Below are positions 1-8,910 of a stretch of DNA of 64,000 nt, one piece after another. Below the pieces are notes generated by a model that made no database searches, had not been told where the DNA came from, and worked only from the letters and a program-made list of their open reading frames with translations. Position 1 is the first letter of the stretch. The number at the start of each line of letters is the position of its first letter. Origin of the DNA: Desulfurococcaceae archaeon (GTDB lineage Archaea; Thermoproteota; Thermoprotei_A; Sulfolobales; Desulfurococcaceae); contig JAWBQJ010000006.1 of NCBI GenBank assembly GCA_038845865.1, positions 830-64,829 on the forward strand, given 5' to 3'. Both the position numbers and the translations under genes were made by a program.

Positions 1-1040
1 GAAATACGTGCCTGTAGAAGCCGTCTCTATCAGTTTTCTCACTCGACACGAGAAGCAATCAAAAAAGACTGAAAGATACACGAAAACGAATGCGCACTCA
101 ACGTTATCTCTAGTAATTATCTTGACTGAAGCAATCAAAAAAGACTGAAAGTCATCCACTCCACGAGAGAGTACTTGATATCAGCGTGCGTGGTCTACGC
201 GAAGCAATCAAAAAAGACTGAAAGAGTAGAGAAGTACGGATAGTTTCAGCGTCGAAGACGTACAGATCTGTCTTCGAAGCAATCAAAAAAGACTGAAAGT
301 TCTACATTGCTGGCGTTGACTTCGACGTACTTGGCGTCAATGCACACCTCTGAAGCAATCAAAAAAGACTGAAAGCTGCTTGAGCGAACACAGCGGATAA
401 CACCTCTATCCAAGCCTCCTCTACGCGGTCTGAAGCAATCAAAAAAGACTGAAAGTTCGGTTTTACTAGAGAGGAGGAAAGGCATGAGGATTGTTTAAAA
501 AATGTGAAGCAATCAAAAAAGACTGAAAGCCTGAACTATACAAATTCACCGACCTCTACCTCACTCCAAAGGGGTTCATGACCGTGAAGCAATCAAAAAA
601 GACTGAAAGCTGATCCTGTGTGGCGATAGCTCTACTCCAGCATATGTTTTTGTGTACCGAAGCAATCAAAAAAGACTGAAAGGTGTCGTAACCGTCGAAT
701 ACTCTTACTACAATGAGATCAAGGTGATTCGGTGAAGCAATCAAAAAAGACTGAAAGTGGAAAATATCATATATATCCACTATTAATCGTTAAATACAAG
801 AACATGTGAAGCAATCAAAAAAGACTGAAAGGTTGTGAGAATAGTGATTGCTAGTGGTTCAATGTCTGCTGGCGCATTGACGGCGAAGCAATCAAAAAAG
901 ACTGAAAGTCCATGCTACTTTGCGCATCATCTTGGGTAAGAGCAGACCGTGTCTCTTGGCGTGAAGCAATCAAAAAAGACTGAAAGTCATACCTGCGACG
1001 GTCTCAGTAGCTCGAAGAAGCAATTAAAAAAGGCTGAAAG
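1..1040 (+). CRISPR. CRISPR array, trailer end (14 repeats visible)
   Basis: Fourteen copies of a 24-bp repeat (GAAGCAATCAAAAA...CTGAAAG) begin at 52, 128, 201, 276, 352, 432, 506, 586, 659, 734, 808, 885, 963 and 1017. Thirteen are identical. The last (1017-1040) has two substitutions (C to T and A to G) and follows a 30-nt spacer. The other twelve spacers are 49-56 nt. Bases 1-51 look like one more spacer, so the array continues beyond the left edge. The CTGAAAG 3' end resembles the crenarchaeal ATTGAAAG handle, and the degenerate repeat marks the trailer, so transcription should run left to right from a leader outside the window. No cas gene is present here. Confidence 0.97.
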
Positions 1041-1156
1041 GTAAGATTACTATTTTATCACCGAGACGAGTATATTGGTCCCGTGGAGGATATCGTGAGC
1101 TTCACGCGATCTCGTTGAGGTGAGTTATCGGCATACACTTGGGTGTTTATGAGGGG

Positions 1157-1247
1157 TGGCGCCGGGGGCGGGATTTGAACCCGCGCGGGGAGTGATATCC
1201 CCACTGGCTCTCAAGGCCAGCCCCTTAGGCCGCTCGGGCACCCCGGC
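1157..1247 (-). tRNA. tRNA-Ser (anticodon UGA)
   Basis: On the minus strand the acceptor GCCGGGG (1247-1241) pairs with CCCCGGC (1167-1161), followed by discriminator G and an encoded CCA (1159-1157). The anticodon stem CTGGC/GCCAG encloses the loop CTTGAGA, giving UGA. A long variable arm (GTGGGGATATCACTCCCC) marks a class II tRNA, and the T arm contains GGTTCAAATCC. There is no intron. It lies just downstream of the methyltransferase gene that ends the ribosomal operon. Confidence 0.96.
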
Positions 1248-1260
1248 ACGTTTTCCCGGA

Positions 1261-1836
1261 TTATGGTTTTAAGTACAGGAGGATATAACCTTTTTTACTC
1301 ATAGCCTCCACGTAGCTGTATACTTTCTTTGCCCTTTCCGCGAGATACTTGCCTCCTTTAGCAATTACGAATTGTGCGAAACCATCTTTAGTGAGGTGTT
1401 CTTTTGCGCCAAGTACTATGTCTTCTACCACTTTCATACCGGCTGATAGCGGGGGGTTTGAGTATATTCCGTTGAAAAGTATACCTTTTACGGGGTCGTA
1501 TCTGTCACCTTCGAGCACTGTAACCCTCTCACCAACATTATTTATTTTAGCGTTAAGCTTGGAAACCCTAACCGCGAGGGGATTTATGTCGGTCATGTAC
1601 ACCCTTAGTTTCGAATTAAGCCTCGCAATCGTGATACCTATAATGCCGTAACCGCAACCAACATCCAGGACTACTCCTTCCTCAGGCATCTTTATGTTTT
1701 CGAGTAGAAGTAGTGTTCCCTCATCCACCGATGAGCCGGAGAATAGGCTTGTGTAAGATACGAACTGTAGTGAAACGCCGTGTATAACTAGTGGAATTAA
1801 AACTCGCTTACCCGGCGTCTTCTTGAAGTAGTGCAT
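1261..1836 (-). CDS. RsmC-type class I SAM-dependent methyltransferase
   Basis: A 191-residue protein with the SAM-binding motif I LDVGCGYGIIG (about residues 57-67), an acidic motif II residue in YMTDINPLA, and the catalytic-type motif IV SNPPLSAG (about 126-133). The NPP tetrad and short length match the 'small' domain of the RsmC/HemK group, which methylates guanine N2 in rRNA or glutamine in release factors. The exact substrate cannot be read from the sequence. It is the last protein gene of the ribosomal operon, 9 nt after cbf5, which makes an RNA or ribosome target likely. Confidence 0.8.
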   Translation of the reverse strand: MHYFKKTPGKRVLIPLVIHGVSLQFVSYTSLFSGSSVDEGTLLLLENIKMPEEGVVLDVGCGYGIIGITIARLNSKLRVYMTDINPLAVRVSKLNAKINNVGERVTVLEGDRYDPVKGILFNGIYSNPPLSAGMKVVEDIVLGAKEHLTKDGFAQFVIAKGGKYLAERAKKVYSYVEAMSKKGYILLYLKP

Positions 1837-1845
1837 TATGTGCCA

Positions 1846-2907
1846 CTAGTTAGCGTTTTTAGTCTTCCAGGTTTTAGGGTACACATTACGCGGCATTATC
1901 ACCCTAGTGGTCTTAGCGACGAGCCCCTTATCCATCTTAGCTATCTCCTCGGCGCTTCTAAGCGCCTTTCCAAGCGCTACGAGCTCTCCTTTAAGTGTAT
2001 ACATGGCGACGGTATTGTCCACTTCAACGTTCTTCGTTAGCATTGCAACTCCGGGCGCTGCCAAGTCTGCTCCGTGCGCAACAGCACCCACGGCCGTGTC
2101 TAGTATTATTATCTTGGGTAAGTGCGCTGTCGACACCTCAACGGGTAATACTATTTTCCTGAGGTACTTCTCGTTTCCCGAGGTCTTCCATAGGTAAACG
2201 GCCTCGCTCACCTCCTGGAGAGTCGTCAGTGTGTCGTCCTCCCTAAAGGGGCCTGTCCTGGTCCTCCTGAGCTCTCTCATATGTGCACCTATGCCCAATA
2301 CCAATCCAATATCGTGTGCGAGCTTCCTCATGTACGTTCCCGGATCGCAGACAACCCTCAATAGCAAGTACTTGTCCTGCACGTCGACAATTTCAATATC
2401 GTAAATGGTCTTGGTTCTTATTACCCTCTTAACGCTCGACCTCACGGGGGGCTTCTGGTATATACGGCCCTTGAATAGTTCCACCACCTCTTCGATCCTG
2501 CTTCTTGGAACGTTCTCGTGTAGTTGCGCAACCATTACATACTCTTTAACGCTGTGTATGACACTGCTAATTACCTTGGTACTGTGGACGAGACCTACCG
2601 GTAGCACGCCGGTTACTTTGGGGTTTCCCCGCCCTTAGGACCTGGGCTCTAGGGTACCCCCATGCCCGGCTCTGGGTACATTGAATATTCTTTTAACCCA
2701 TGCAACAACCTCGTGACTTGTAGGTCCAGGTGGTTTATCCAAGTTAATAACTCCGTGATTTATATGGTCTTCTATTTTCCTCTCGTACGGCAAAGTACCG
2801 TAGTCGGGGCTTGTTTCGGCTTCCCTTACCTTGACCCACTCGTTCATGTAACCGGCTTTTTCCGCAATCCTGTTCAAAAAAGCAATACCCCTGTCCTCGA
2901 GGCCCAT
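1846..2907 (-). CDS. cbf5: tRNA/rRNA pseudouridine synthase Cbf5, gene split by an intron
   Basis: This is the archaeal dyskerin homologue, the catalytic subunit of H/ACA guide RNPs. Exon 1 (2907-2649) encodes the N-terminal region up to GHGGTL; exon 2 (2624-1846) resumes at [11 protein letters not shown] and ends with the PUA domain. Unspliced, the reading frame stops at an in-frame TAA (2637-2635) right at the active site. Removing 24 nt restores GHGGTLDPKVTG, in which D is the catalytic aspartate, and gives 345 residues, the normal family length. It sits in the expected archaeal cluster after cmk and eL14. Introns at this point of cbf5 are known in crenarchaea, so a broken gene is unlikely. 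Confidence 0.92.
2625..2648 (-). other. 24-nt archaeal BHB intron within cbf5
   Basis: With exon 1 ending CCCTAG and exon 2 starting ACCCC, the catalytic Asp codon GAC is rebuilt. The RNA can fold as a bulge-helix-bulge: exon CCCU pairs with intron GGGG (one U-G wobble), giving bulges AG^A and AA^A. The inner helix GCCC/GGGC closes a 9-nt loop. The outer exon-exon helix is weak, so this looks like the relaxed HBh' form that crenarchaeal splicing endonuclease accepts. A cut one base later also gives Asp but makes no such fold. Confidence 0.82.
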
Positions 2908-2962
2908 AGGAGAACACCTGAATGGTGACCGGTTTCAAGGAAAAACCCGTGCATTGTATGCT

Positions 2963-3256
2963 CTATCTTAACGGCGAGAGCTTCGGCTTCACGACCTCCT
3001 TCATGAAGTCCACTAAGCCCGCTTCTTCGATCGCTTTCACCACTTCCTCGTCACTCACGCCTCTCGGTATCCTTATAACCTTGTCCGTCGGTTCAATGTG
3101 CTTTATGTTTACTCGCCGTCTTTTCACACCACTTAGCGCTTTAGGCCCTGTTATCAGTACGAAGTTTTCATCTACTATGTCCACAATTACGCACTTCCTG
3201 CCCGCTTCTCTACCCGCCACCTTTACGCATATCCTACCGATCTCCACTGCAGGCAT
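2963..3256 (-). CDS. rpl14e: Ribosomal protein eL14
   Basis: A 97-residue protein starting [19 protein letters not shown], the KOW-like beta barrel of archaeal eL14; the end of the protein is a short helix. It is an archaeal/eukaryotic-specific component of the 50S subunit. The gene sits between cmk (20 nt upstream) and cbf5, the usual archaeal order. Length matches the family. Confidence 0.95.
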   Translation of the reverse strand: MPAVEIGRICVKVAGREAGRKCVIVDIVDENFVLITGPKALSGVKRRRVNIKHIEPTDKVIRIPRGVSDEEVVKAIEEAGLVDFMKEVVKPKLSPLR

Positions 3257-3276
3257 GACGCACCCCCTGCGTGCTC

Positions 3277-3804
3277 TTATAGTCTATTTTCTAGGGCTTT
3301 TTTAATAATTTCGAATGTTTCTTTAATACCAATGCGCTTCGTGTTGATTACGAGGTCGAAAATTGATAAGTCATTCACGTCTATCCCGTAAAACTCCATG
3401 AACCTCCTCCTCTGAGTGTTCTCCCTAGTTACTGTTTCTTTTAGCGCTTTTTCCAAGGGGACGCCATCTCTGGACGCTATTCTGAGAACTCGTAGAATTA
3501 ATGGGGCTGTAACGTATATTCTGAAGTCCACGATATCGTCCACGATCCACGCCGCCAAGTGACCGTCTATAACGACGTTGTCCTCCCTAGCAGCCTCGTA
3601 GGTTCTCCTATCGACCTCTAAGTCTATTGAAGGGTCATTTAAAGCCACGACGCTTAGCTCCTCGATCGTTAAACCTCTTTGTTTAGCCACTTCTCGGAAT
3701 ATTCTCCCCGCAGAGAAGTGCTTTAGGTGGTAGTGCTCTGCGATGATGTTCGCTTGCGTGGTCTTACCGCTCCCCGGGGGACCACTAATGACTATTCTAA
3801 CCAA
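3277..3804 (-). CDS. cmk: Cytidylate kinase (archaeal type)
   Basis: A 175-residue P-loop nucleoside monophosphate kinase that phosphorylates CMP/dCMP in the cytoplasm. The Walker A is GPPGSGKTT (residues 8-16), followed by HFSAGRIFR, the DGHLAAW segment, and an arginine-rich LID (SRDGVPLEK...RENTQRRR). Archaeal Cmk is compact and lacks the bacterial insert, as here. The gene lies between eL34 and eL14, as in many archaea. Confidence 0.93.
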   Translation of the reverse strand: MVRIVISGPPGSGKTTQANIIAEHYHLKHFSAGRIFREVAKQRGLTIEELSVVALNDPSIDLEVDRRTYEAAREDNVVIDGHLAAWIVDDIVDFRIYVTAPLILRVLRIASRDGVPLEKALKETVTRENTQRRRFMEFYGIDVNDLSIFDLVINTKRIGIKETFEIIKKALENRL

Positions 3805-3858
3805 GTCAAGACCCCCTAGCAGAGGTTGTCTACGAAAAGTCTATTTAGTGGTTGAATG

Positions 3859-4137
3859 CTAGTGTTTCAATGAGGCCCTAACCGCCTCTCTGATCCCCCT
3901 TGCGAGGCAATTAGGGCAGATTACCCCCCCGTAGGGTCTTTCAGGCCTTTTCTCGGTTTTCGCTAGCTTGCCCATCTGATACGGTCTTAAGGCAGGTACT
4001 CCATGTAGTTCAGTAGCGCAAATTGCGCACTTTGCCTTACCGGCCTTTCTCTTTTCGTAGTGTAGCGTTAAGCTAGCTCCCGGTGTACGCTTCTTTATAC
4101 GCCTCCAAGTCCTTGCCCTATGCATGGGGCGCGGCAT
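3859..4137 (-). CDS. rpl34e: Ribosomal protein eL34
   Basis: Starts MPRPMHRARTWRR, the conserved eL34 N-terminus, which decides for the ATG at 4137 over a GTG three codons upstream. Two CxxC pairs (CAICA near residue 38 and CPNCL near 77) form the zinc site. About 92 residues. It follows a TATA box near 4190 and so may head a sub-operon with cmk, eL14 and cbf5. Confidence 0.94.
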   Translation of the reverse strand: MPRPMHRARTWRRIKKRTPGASLTLHYEKRKAGKAKCAICATELHGVPALRPYQMGKLAKTEKRPERPYGGVICPNCLARGIREAVRASLKH

Positions 4138-4185
4138 GGCGAACACGCCGAGCTCAGTATTCCCGGTCTTACTGCTCTAATGATG

Positions 4186-4200
4186 TAAAACCTTTAAATA
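4186..4200 (-). promoter_or_regulatory. TATA box upstream of eL34
   Basis: On the minus strand the sequence GGTATTTAAAGGTTTTA lies about 50-60 nt before the eL34 start, in the only sizeable gap (70 nt) between the EMC3-like gene and eL34. The match to the archaeal TATA consensus is good; its use as an internal promoter is inferred. Confidence 0.5.
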
Positions 4201-4207
4201 CCTCCAG

Positions 4208-4666
4208 CTATGAAGGCCTCCCCACCTTCATTTCCTTGGATATGGGGTAGCTCACCAGCGCGAGGGCCAGTAATAATAGCGCGTGTACGTAAACCTGCAC
4301 TTTCCCCTGCTCCTTGTCGTAAGCGCTGAAAAGAGGAATAGAAACTGGTGAGTCTATAGAGTATGTGGAAAGCGAGTTGATGATCGCGATCACCACCACG
4401 AGCATGCAGGCGTACGTGGCCATGAATATTGCCATGTTCAGCAACATTAGGGAAAACATTCTCCTCTTGAACATTTTGAGGTGGGGCTGGTACTTTTTAA
4501 GCCTCCTAACATCACCCTTGGTCTTGACCTTACTAGGAACTTTGAGGGCTTGCTCGTGTAATACCTCTATGTCCCGGTAAAAGCGGGTCCTCTTGATCAG
4601 TCTAAAAGTCGCGATGTAGAGGAAGGCAAACGCCACGACTATACCGACTATTAAAAGCGTTACCAT
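4208..4666 (-). CDS. EMC3/TMCO1-like membrane insertase (DUF106)
   Basis: A 152-residue membrane protein with a TM helix at residues 3-21, a positively charged cytoplasmic hairpin (FRLIKRTRFYRD... RRLKKYQPHLKMFKRR), a second TM at about 72-96 and a third at about 127-143. This topology is that of archaeal DUF106, a distant YidC/Get1/EMC3 relative that assists membrane-protein insertion. It lies directly after secY, which supports a role beside the Sec channel. The adenylate kinase gene often found here is absent. Confidence 0.82.
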   Translation of the reverse strand: MVTLLIVGIVVAFAFLYIATFRLIKRTRFYRDIEVLHEQALKVPSKVKTKGDVRRLKKYQPHLKMFKRRMFSLMLLNMAIFMATYACMLVVVIAIINSLSTYSIDSPVSIPLFSAYDKEQGKVQVYVHALLLLALALVSYPISKEMKVGRPS

Positions 4667-4669
4667 AGG

Positions 4670-6094
4670 CTACTCTCCGATAATCCTCCTTAGTAGCGGG
4701 TAGGATTCTAGCGTCCTCTCATATGCTATTAATGCGTAGTACTGTTGCAGGATTCCTACAGCTAGTAAGAGCCCCGTACCACTGCCATAGGCGCCGAGGA
4801 TGTCGGAGATTATTGCTATTAGCGCCACTATGATCGATGAAAGGACCGTTAAGGGGTATATGTACTTGGCGAGTATCTGTTCAAGTATCTTGGGGTTCTT
4901 TCTAAAGCCCGGGACCTCGAAGCCGCTTTCTATTAATTGCTGTGCTTGATTGGCAGGGTTTAAACCGGCCACCTCTACCCATAGCAAGCCGAAGATTATG
5001 GCGAGTACCAACACTAACACGCTGTATATGATCAGGTGCCTTGGATCCGAGAGTGCGTTGAGTAAGCCGTGTGGAGACGCCAGATAGTACGCTAATCCTC
5101 CCACCAGCCTGCCGTTCTCATCGTACACTGCTAGCATGTCAACGAGGCTACCTGGTACTATGCCGCTCAAGTAAGTCCTTATCATTGTTGCGAACACTAT
5201 CATGTTAGAGTAGAGTATTCCAATGAAAAGTACTGGTATATTGGTTACGTAGAGGAATTGTAATGGTATCTTGCTCTTAATCGTGTACAGCCTCGGAGAG
5301 GTTATCGGTATTTCTATTCTAATGCTACTCAAGTAAACTAGTATGAAGGCTACTGCAAACGTGGCTATTAAGCCCACTAAGTCCCTTCCACCAGGTCTGA
5401 CAACAATGTTAGATACGCCGCCATTATTTGCAATAACGTTTACTGCATAGGGTACGAAGCCTATGTACACGCCGTTGCTTTGCAAGGGGCTGAATATGTT
5501 CCAGAATACCGTTGTCGCGACGCCAGCCAAAATGAACAACGAAACCCCAGACCCCAGACCCCAACCCTTCTGGATCATCTCATCCAGCATTATTATGAAA
5601 ATAGACGCAACAAATAGTTGCAACGCCACGATGACCCTCAAGTGCCACCCGGCTGTGCAGTACGTTATCGGGTTGCCCCTGAACGGCCAGTACCTGCATG
5701 CTAGGACGTACATTGCTGCTTGCACAGCTGCGAGGACCAGTGCGAGGGTTTTCTGGGCTCCCGTGAAGATCTTCCTGTCCTCCGGGTCCGTCAAGTCTAG
5801 GTCTATGAGCTTAGCTCCGGCGAGGATCTGCATAACTAAGCCCGCCGTGACGATCGGCCCGATCCCAAGCTCCATTAACGTGCCGCTGTGCGCGGCAAAT
5901 ACTACTTGTAGAATCATGAATTGTTCAGGCGCGGTCTGGCTGATGCCATAGAGCGGGGTGTGCGCCATCAACAAGTATGCTATTAATGCTAGAAGAGTCC
6001 ATAGAAGCCTTTCGTGTAGTGGTACTCGCCGTGTGGGCCTTGGCGCGCTCGGGACGTACTTCGCCGCATCCGCCATGATTTTCAATAGTCCCAT
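4670..6094 (-). CDS. secY: Preprotein translocase subunit SecY
   Basis: A 474-residue integral membrane protein with about ten TM helices, the Sec61-alpha homologue forming the protein-conducting channel. The N-terminus (RRVPLHERLLWTLLALIAYLLM), the plug-region glycines (GTLMELGIGPIVTAGLVMQ) and the C-terminal ELLAYGS-like segment are recognisable. It follows uL15 in the super-operon. Its partners SecE (59685-59864) and Sec61-beta (37503-37688) are elsewhere in the window. Confidence 0.97.
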   Translation of the reverse strand: MGLLKIMADAAKYVPSAPRPTRRVPLHERLLWTLLALIAYLLMAHTPLYGISQTAPEQFMILQVVFAAHSGTLMELGIGPIVTAGLVMQILAGAKLIDLDLTDPEDRKIFTGAQKTLALVLAAVQAAMYVLACRYWPFRGNPITYCTAGWHLRVIVALQLFVASIFIIMLDEMIQKGWGLGSGVSLFILAGVATTVFWNIFSPLQSNGVYIGFVPYAVNVIANNGGVSNIVVRPGGRDLVGLIATFAVAFILVYLSSIRIEIPITSPRLYTIKSKIPLQFLYVTNIPVLFIGILYSNMIVFATMIRTYLSGIVPGSLVDMLAVYDENGRLVGGLAYYLASPHGLLNALSDPRHLIIYSVLVLVLAIIFGLLWVEVAGLNPANQAQQLIESGFEVPGFRKNPKILEQILAKYIYPLTVLSSIIVALIAIISDILGAYGSGTGLLLAVGILQQYYALIAYERTLESYPLLRRIIGE

Positions 6095-6214
6095 GCAATC
6101 ACACCTGTGCGCAGATTTTTAGGGGTTCCCGCAGTACTAGCGGCTGAATTATTAGAATGTTTAAGAGGTTAATTAAGTCGCAGAATAAGGCATCAGTACG
6201 AGAATGGATTAAGC

Positions 6215-6673
6215 CTATTTACTCGGTTCTCCAGATGAGACCACGACGCCGCCGGCAGCTTCAACCTTTCGCTTAGCCGTTTCTGAAATCTCTTTGACGA
6301 TCAGTTTCAGCGGCACTGTCACCCTACCCCTGCCCAGAACCTTATCGTAACCTAGCTCAATGGTGTTCATCACTACGAATCCTCCCTCTCTAATGGCAAC
6401 ATTTTTCGCAAGCATGTCTAGTGCAAGCTCATTTAATTCCCCAACGTTCACAGCTCTCGTTTTCCGCTTTAATTGCTGCACGCTTCGGAATCCGTGCTTG
6501 CCGTACCAGTTCGGGGCGTACTTGATCACCCATATCCATTTATGTTTGTGAAAACCAACAGCGCCAAACCCCCCTCTTGAACCGCTCTTCCTATGTTGGC
6601 TTACCCTACCCCAGCCCATTGTACGCGTTCTACCCCGTAATTTACGTGATTTCTTCTCTCTGCGTATGACCAT
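6215..6673 (-). CDS. rpl15: Ribosomal protein uL15
   Basis: About 152 residues; N-terminal [20 protein letters not shown] and the glycine-rich [20 protein letters not shown] are typical of archaeal uL15. I prefer the ATG at 6673, which has GGTGG six bases upstream, over an upstream GTG that overlaps this Shine-Dalgarno. It is separated from secY by 120 nt in which I see no gene. Confidence 0.95.
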   Translation of the reverse strand: MVIRREKKSRKLRGRTRTMGWGRVSQHRKSGSRGGFGAVGFHKHKWIWVIKYAPNWYGKHGFRSVQQLKRKTRAVNVGELNELALDMLAKNVAIREGGFVVMNTIELGYDKVLGRGRVTVPLKLIVKEISETAKRKVEAAGGVVVSSGEPSK

Positions 6674-6683
6674 GTAAACCACC

Positions 6684-7181
6684 TTAGAGCATGCGCTTAA
6701 TTAGGTCATTTATTGCGATCCCCCTATATCCTGTTTCCCCGTTCTGCTCGTAGAGCCTCCTAACGGATCCCTTGAACCCCCGTCTCGGGGGGTGTAATCT
6801 GAATACTGGTTTCACGATGTTATCTATCTTGTGTAGCATTACCTTGCCATATAAAATCGCATCTGCAAGCGCTGGTATGCCCCCCCTTATTCCCAGGTGT
6901 CCTAGTTTTTCATCTACATACTCATCAGTCAGTTTTCTATTCCTAGATGCACGCCCTCTAGCGTACAGTAGTTGTATTAAGGTATCCCTATTAACTTCAC
7001 CCCACGTAACCCAGTCCTTTACCTTTTTTAACATACCTTCAAGCCCCGGCATGCTTGCCGGGTATAGGACGCAGTGGTATTTCCTGTGTAGCCTCAGTAA
7101 CTTTAGCGTGTACTCTACATCGTATGGACAGTTAACCTGACCGCGTATTCTCACTATTGCATATATAGGCGCTGCACTCAC
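6684..7181 (-). CDS. rpl30: Ribosomal protein uL30
   Basis: A 165-residue archaeal-type long uL30: the N-terminal ferredoxin-like core ([20 protein letters not shown]) plus the archaeal C-terminal extension ending in the [13 protein letters not shown] segment. It lies 10 nt upstream of uL15 and 6 nt downstream of uS5. Confidence 0.95.
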   Translation of the reverse strand: MSAAPIYAIVRIRGQVNCPYDVEYTLKLLRLHRKYHCVLYPASMPGLEGMLKKVKDWVTWGEVNRDTLIQLLYARGRASRNRKLTDEYVDEKLGHLGIRGGIPALADAILYGKVMLHKIDNIVKPVFRLHPPRRGFKGSVRRLYEQNGETGYRGIAINDLIKRML

Positions 7182-7187
7182 GGCGGG

Positions 7188-7847
7188 TCACCGACTCCAG
7201 TCGGCCGGAGTTACGAACCTATAAGTGTTATGAAGGGCTTCTATGACTGCTTTTGCAAAGTTGAGCGTAGTTCTCGTCTCACCAAATGTTTCGGACCACA
7301 CATCTCTTATACCAGCTAAGCGTAAAACTACTTTAGCGATGTCACCAACTACTAGGCCCGTACCACGAGGTGCCGGTTTTAGTAATATCTTCACGCTACC
7401 AGACTTACCCATGACCATGAATGGGAGGGAATGCAGTTCACTACACCTGCATTCCCAGCTCCCGCAACCACGCCTTACGGGTGCGATGTTCAGCTTTGCA
7501 TCTCTTACTGCCTTAGCCAGCGCTTCTGTGTACTGTTTCGCCTTACCTATACCTATACCTACAAAACCGTTTTCGTCACCTACTACCACGACAACCTGAA
7601 ACTTAGACCTCCTACCAGCATCAGTCATTTTCTGCACGATTTTCGCGTCTATTCGAACATACTTGAGGCTTGGTAATAAGTAGTCGACGATCTCGGGCTC
7701 TAGTAGTGGCAGGTTCTTTTCAAACACATCACGTAGACTAGTCACCTTACCCTCTAAGACAAGCCTGCCGGTTTTCGTGCGTGGAACCCACTTTTCAAGT
7801 GCTTGTTTATCGATCGCGGGCATGGGCGAATAAGACATAAACCTCAC
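7188..7847 (-). CDS. rps5: Ribosomal protein uS5
   Basis: A 219-residue protein. The [23 protein letters not shown] stretch (about 80-102) is the dsRBD-like S5 signature, and [12 protein letters not shown] marks the second domain. The central cysteine-rich GCGSWECRC segment is common in archaeal S5. The start overlaps the uL18 stop by 4 nt, implying coupled translation. Confidence 0.96.
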   Translation of the reverse strand: MRFMSYSPMPAIDKQALEKWVPRTKTGRLVLEGKVTSLRDVFEKNLPLLEPEIVDYLLPSLKYVRIDAKIVQKMTDAGRRSKFQVVVVVGDENGFVGIGIGKAKQYTEALAKAVRDAKLNIAPVRRGCGSWECRCSELHSLPFMVMGKSGSVKILLKPAPRGTGLVVGDIAKVVLRLAGIRDVWSETFGETRTTLNFAKAVIEALHNTYRFVTPADWSR

Positions 7848-8434
7848 CCACCATAAGCCTTAAGAATCGCGTTTTTTACTTCTTCAAAGTGTTCAGGTAG
7901 TTTCTCGGGGTCAAGGCCGCGTTTAAGGTATTCCGAAAATCTAGTCTCCAAGGCGCCTTTCTCCTTGAGCATGTGCGCGTACTCAGCTACGTGTTTACCA
8001 CATATCCTGTCAGGTGAAGGGGTAACGTTCCCGTTAACCGGGACTTTAAGCCCCGCGTCGTTAGCTGCTTTTATTGCTGCAAACACCACCGAGCCTTTAA
8101 CGGGCTTATGTAAACCGACATCCGGGACGGCGTATTTAATGCCTTTTTGAAGGGCTCTAAGAGCTGCAAGAAGACCCGTTAAGTAGGCTGCAGAAGTATT
8201 CGACGTCCCTCCTTTCCATGCGAACTTCGTGACAAGCTCCCTCGAGTGCGCGGCAGCCACCGTATGGTCTCCTTCGGGCCTGAATACCATTACCTGCACC
8301 CATATGTACTTGTTAGTTTTCCTTACTACGAACCTGGGATGGCCAGATAAAACCATCACGTACCTCTTATGGTAATTTGTTTTGCCTTCTCGTCTACGTC
8401 TTTTTGGAACCCTGTATCTAGGGCCTTTCGCCAT
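7844..8434 (-). CDS. rpl18: Ribosomal protein uL18
   Basis: A 196-residue 5S-rRNA-binding protein. N-terminal [19 protein letters not shown] and the Asn-Thr-Ser-Ala-Ala-Tyr-Leu-Thr-Gly motif are characteristic of archaeal/eukaryotic uL18 (L5e type). It lies between eL19 and uS5. Confidence 0.96.
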   Translation of the reverse strand: MAKGPRYRVPKRRRREGKTNYHKRYVMVLSGHPRFVVRKTNKYIWVQVMVFRPEGDHTVAAAHSRELVTKFAWKGGTSNTSAAYLTGLLAALRALQKGIKYAVPDVGLHKPVKGSVVFAAIKAANDAGLKVPVNGNVTPSPDRICGKHVAEYAHMLKEKGALETRFSEYLKRGLDPEKLPEHFEEVKNAILKAYGG

Positions 8435-8449
8435 TCACGGTCACCGGCT

Positions 8450-8908
8450 TTACTTCAAGTCTTTAACTATTCCATGCTCTTTGAGGTATAACTTTAGCGA
8501 AGTAAAGGAGCTGAAGTGCCCTCCCTTGGTGAGCGCGTAAAGCCTCCTATAGGTCTTCCCGTCAATGATATTCTTGTCACGCAGGTACTTCAAGAAGGTC
8601 CTCATCTTTCTAATTCTATTAATCCATGATCTCTTCGAGGACGCTCTGGCATCCTTACTCCCTTCGCGCTTGCCTTGACCCCGTCTATGCCCTCTTTTCC
8701 TCTTGAGGTGCCTAATTTTGGAGCTATACCCGGTTAAGCCGTGCTCTGGTTCAACCCATATAGCACCTTCTTCTATCAACCTCTCCACATCCCTTCTCGT
8801 AATTGCTTGAGCTACGTCGTTAACTCTCTCCGGGTCTATCCTGATCCTCGAAATGCCGACTCCCAGCAACTTAGCCGCTAATTTTTTCTGTAACGATACA
8901 TCGGTCAC
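8450..8908 (-). CDS. rpl19e: Ribosomal protein eL19
   Basis: A 152-residue basic protein: LQKKLAAKLLGVGISRIRID at the N-terminus, then a long arginine/lysine helix with KRKRGHRRGQGKREG. Both are diagnostic of eL19, an archaeal/eukaryotic-specific 50S protein. Two bases separate it from eL32. Confidence 0.96.
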   Translation of the reverse strand: MTDVSLQKKLAAKLLGVGISRIRIDPERVNDVAQAITRRDVERLIEEGAIWVEPEHGLTGYSSKIRHLKRKRGHRRGQGKREGSKDARASSKRSWINRIRKMRTFLKYLRDKNIIDGKTYRRLYALTKGGHFSSFTSLKLYLKEHGIVKDLK

Positions 8909-8910
8909 CG

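Noticed and set aside
246-780. Open frames of 79 and 74 codons on the minus strand
   Set aside because: They run through CRISPR repeats; the repeated LSVFFDCF or FQSFLIAS is just the translated repeat.
530-962. Several spacers read as protein (for example ELYKFTDLYLTPKGFMT)
   Set aside because: A 50-nt piece often has an open frame by chance in six frames; no protospacer can be claimed without a search.
2625-2660. Frameshift or nonsense mutation in cbf5
   Set aside because: Removing 24 nt restores the conserved active site exactly and introns at this site are known.
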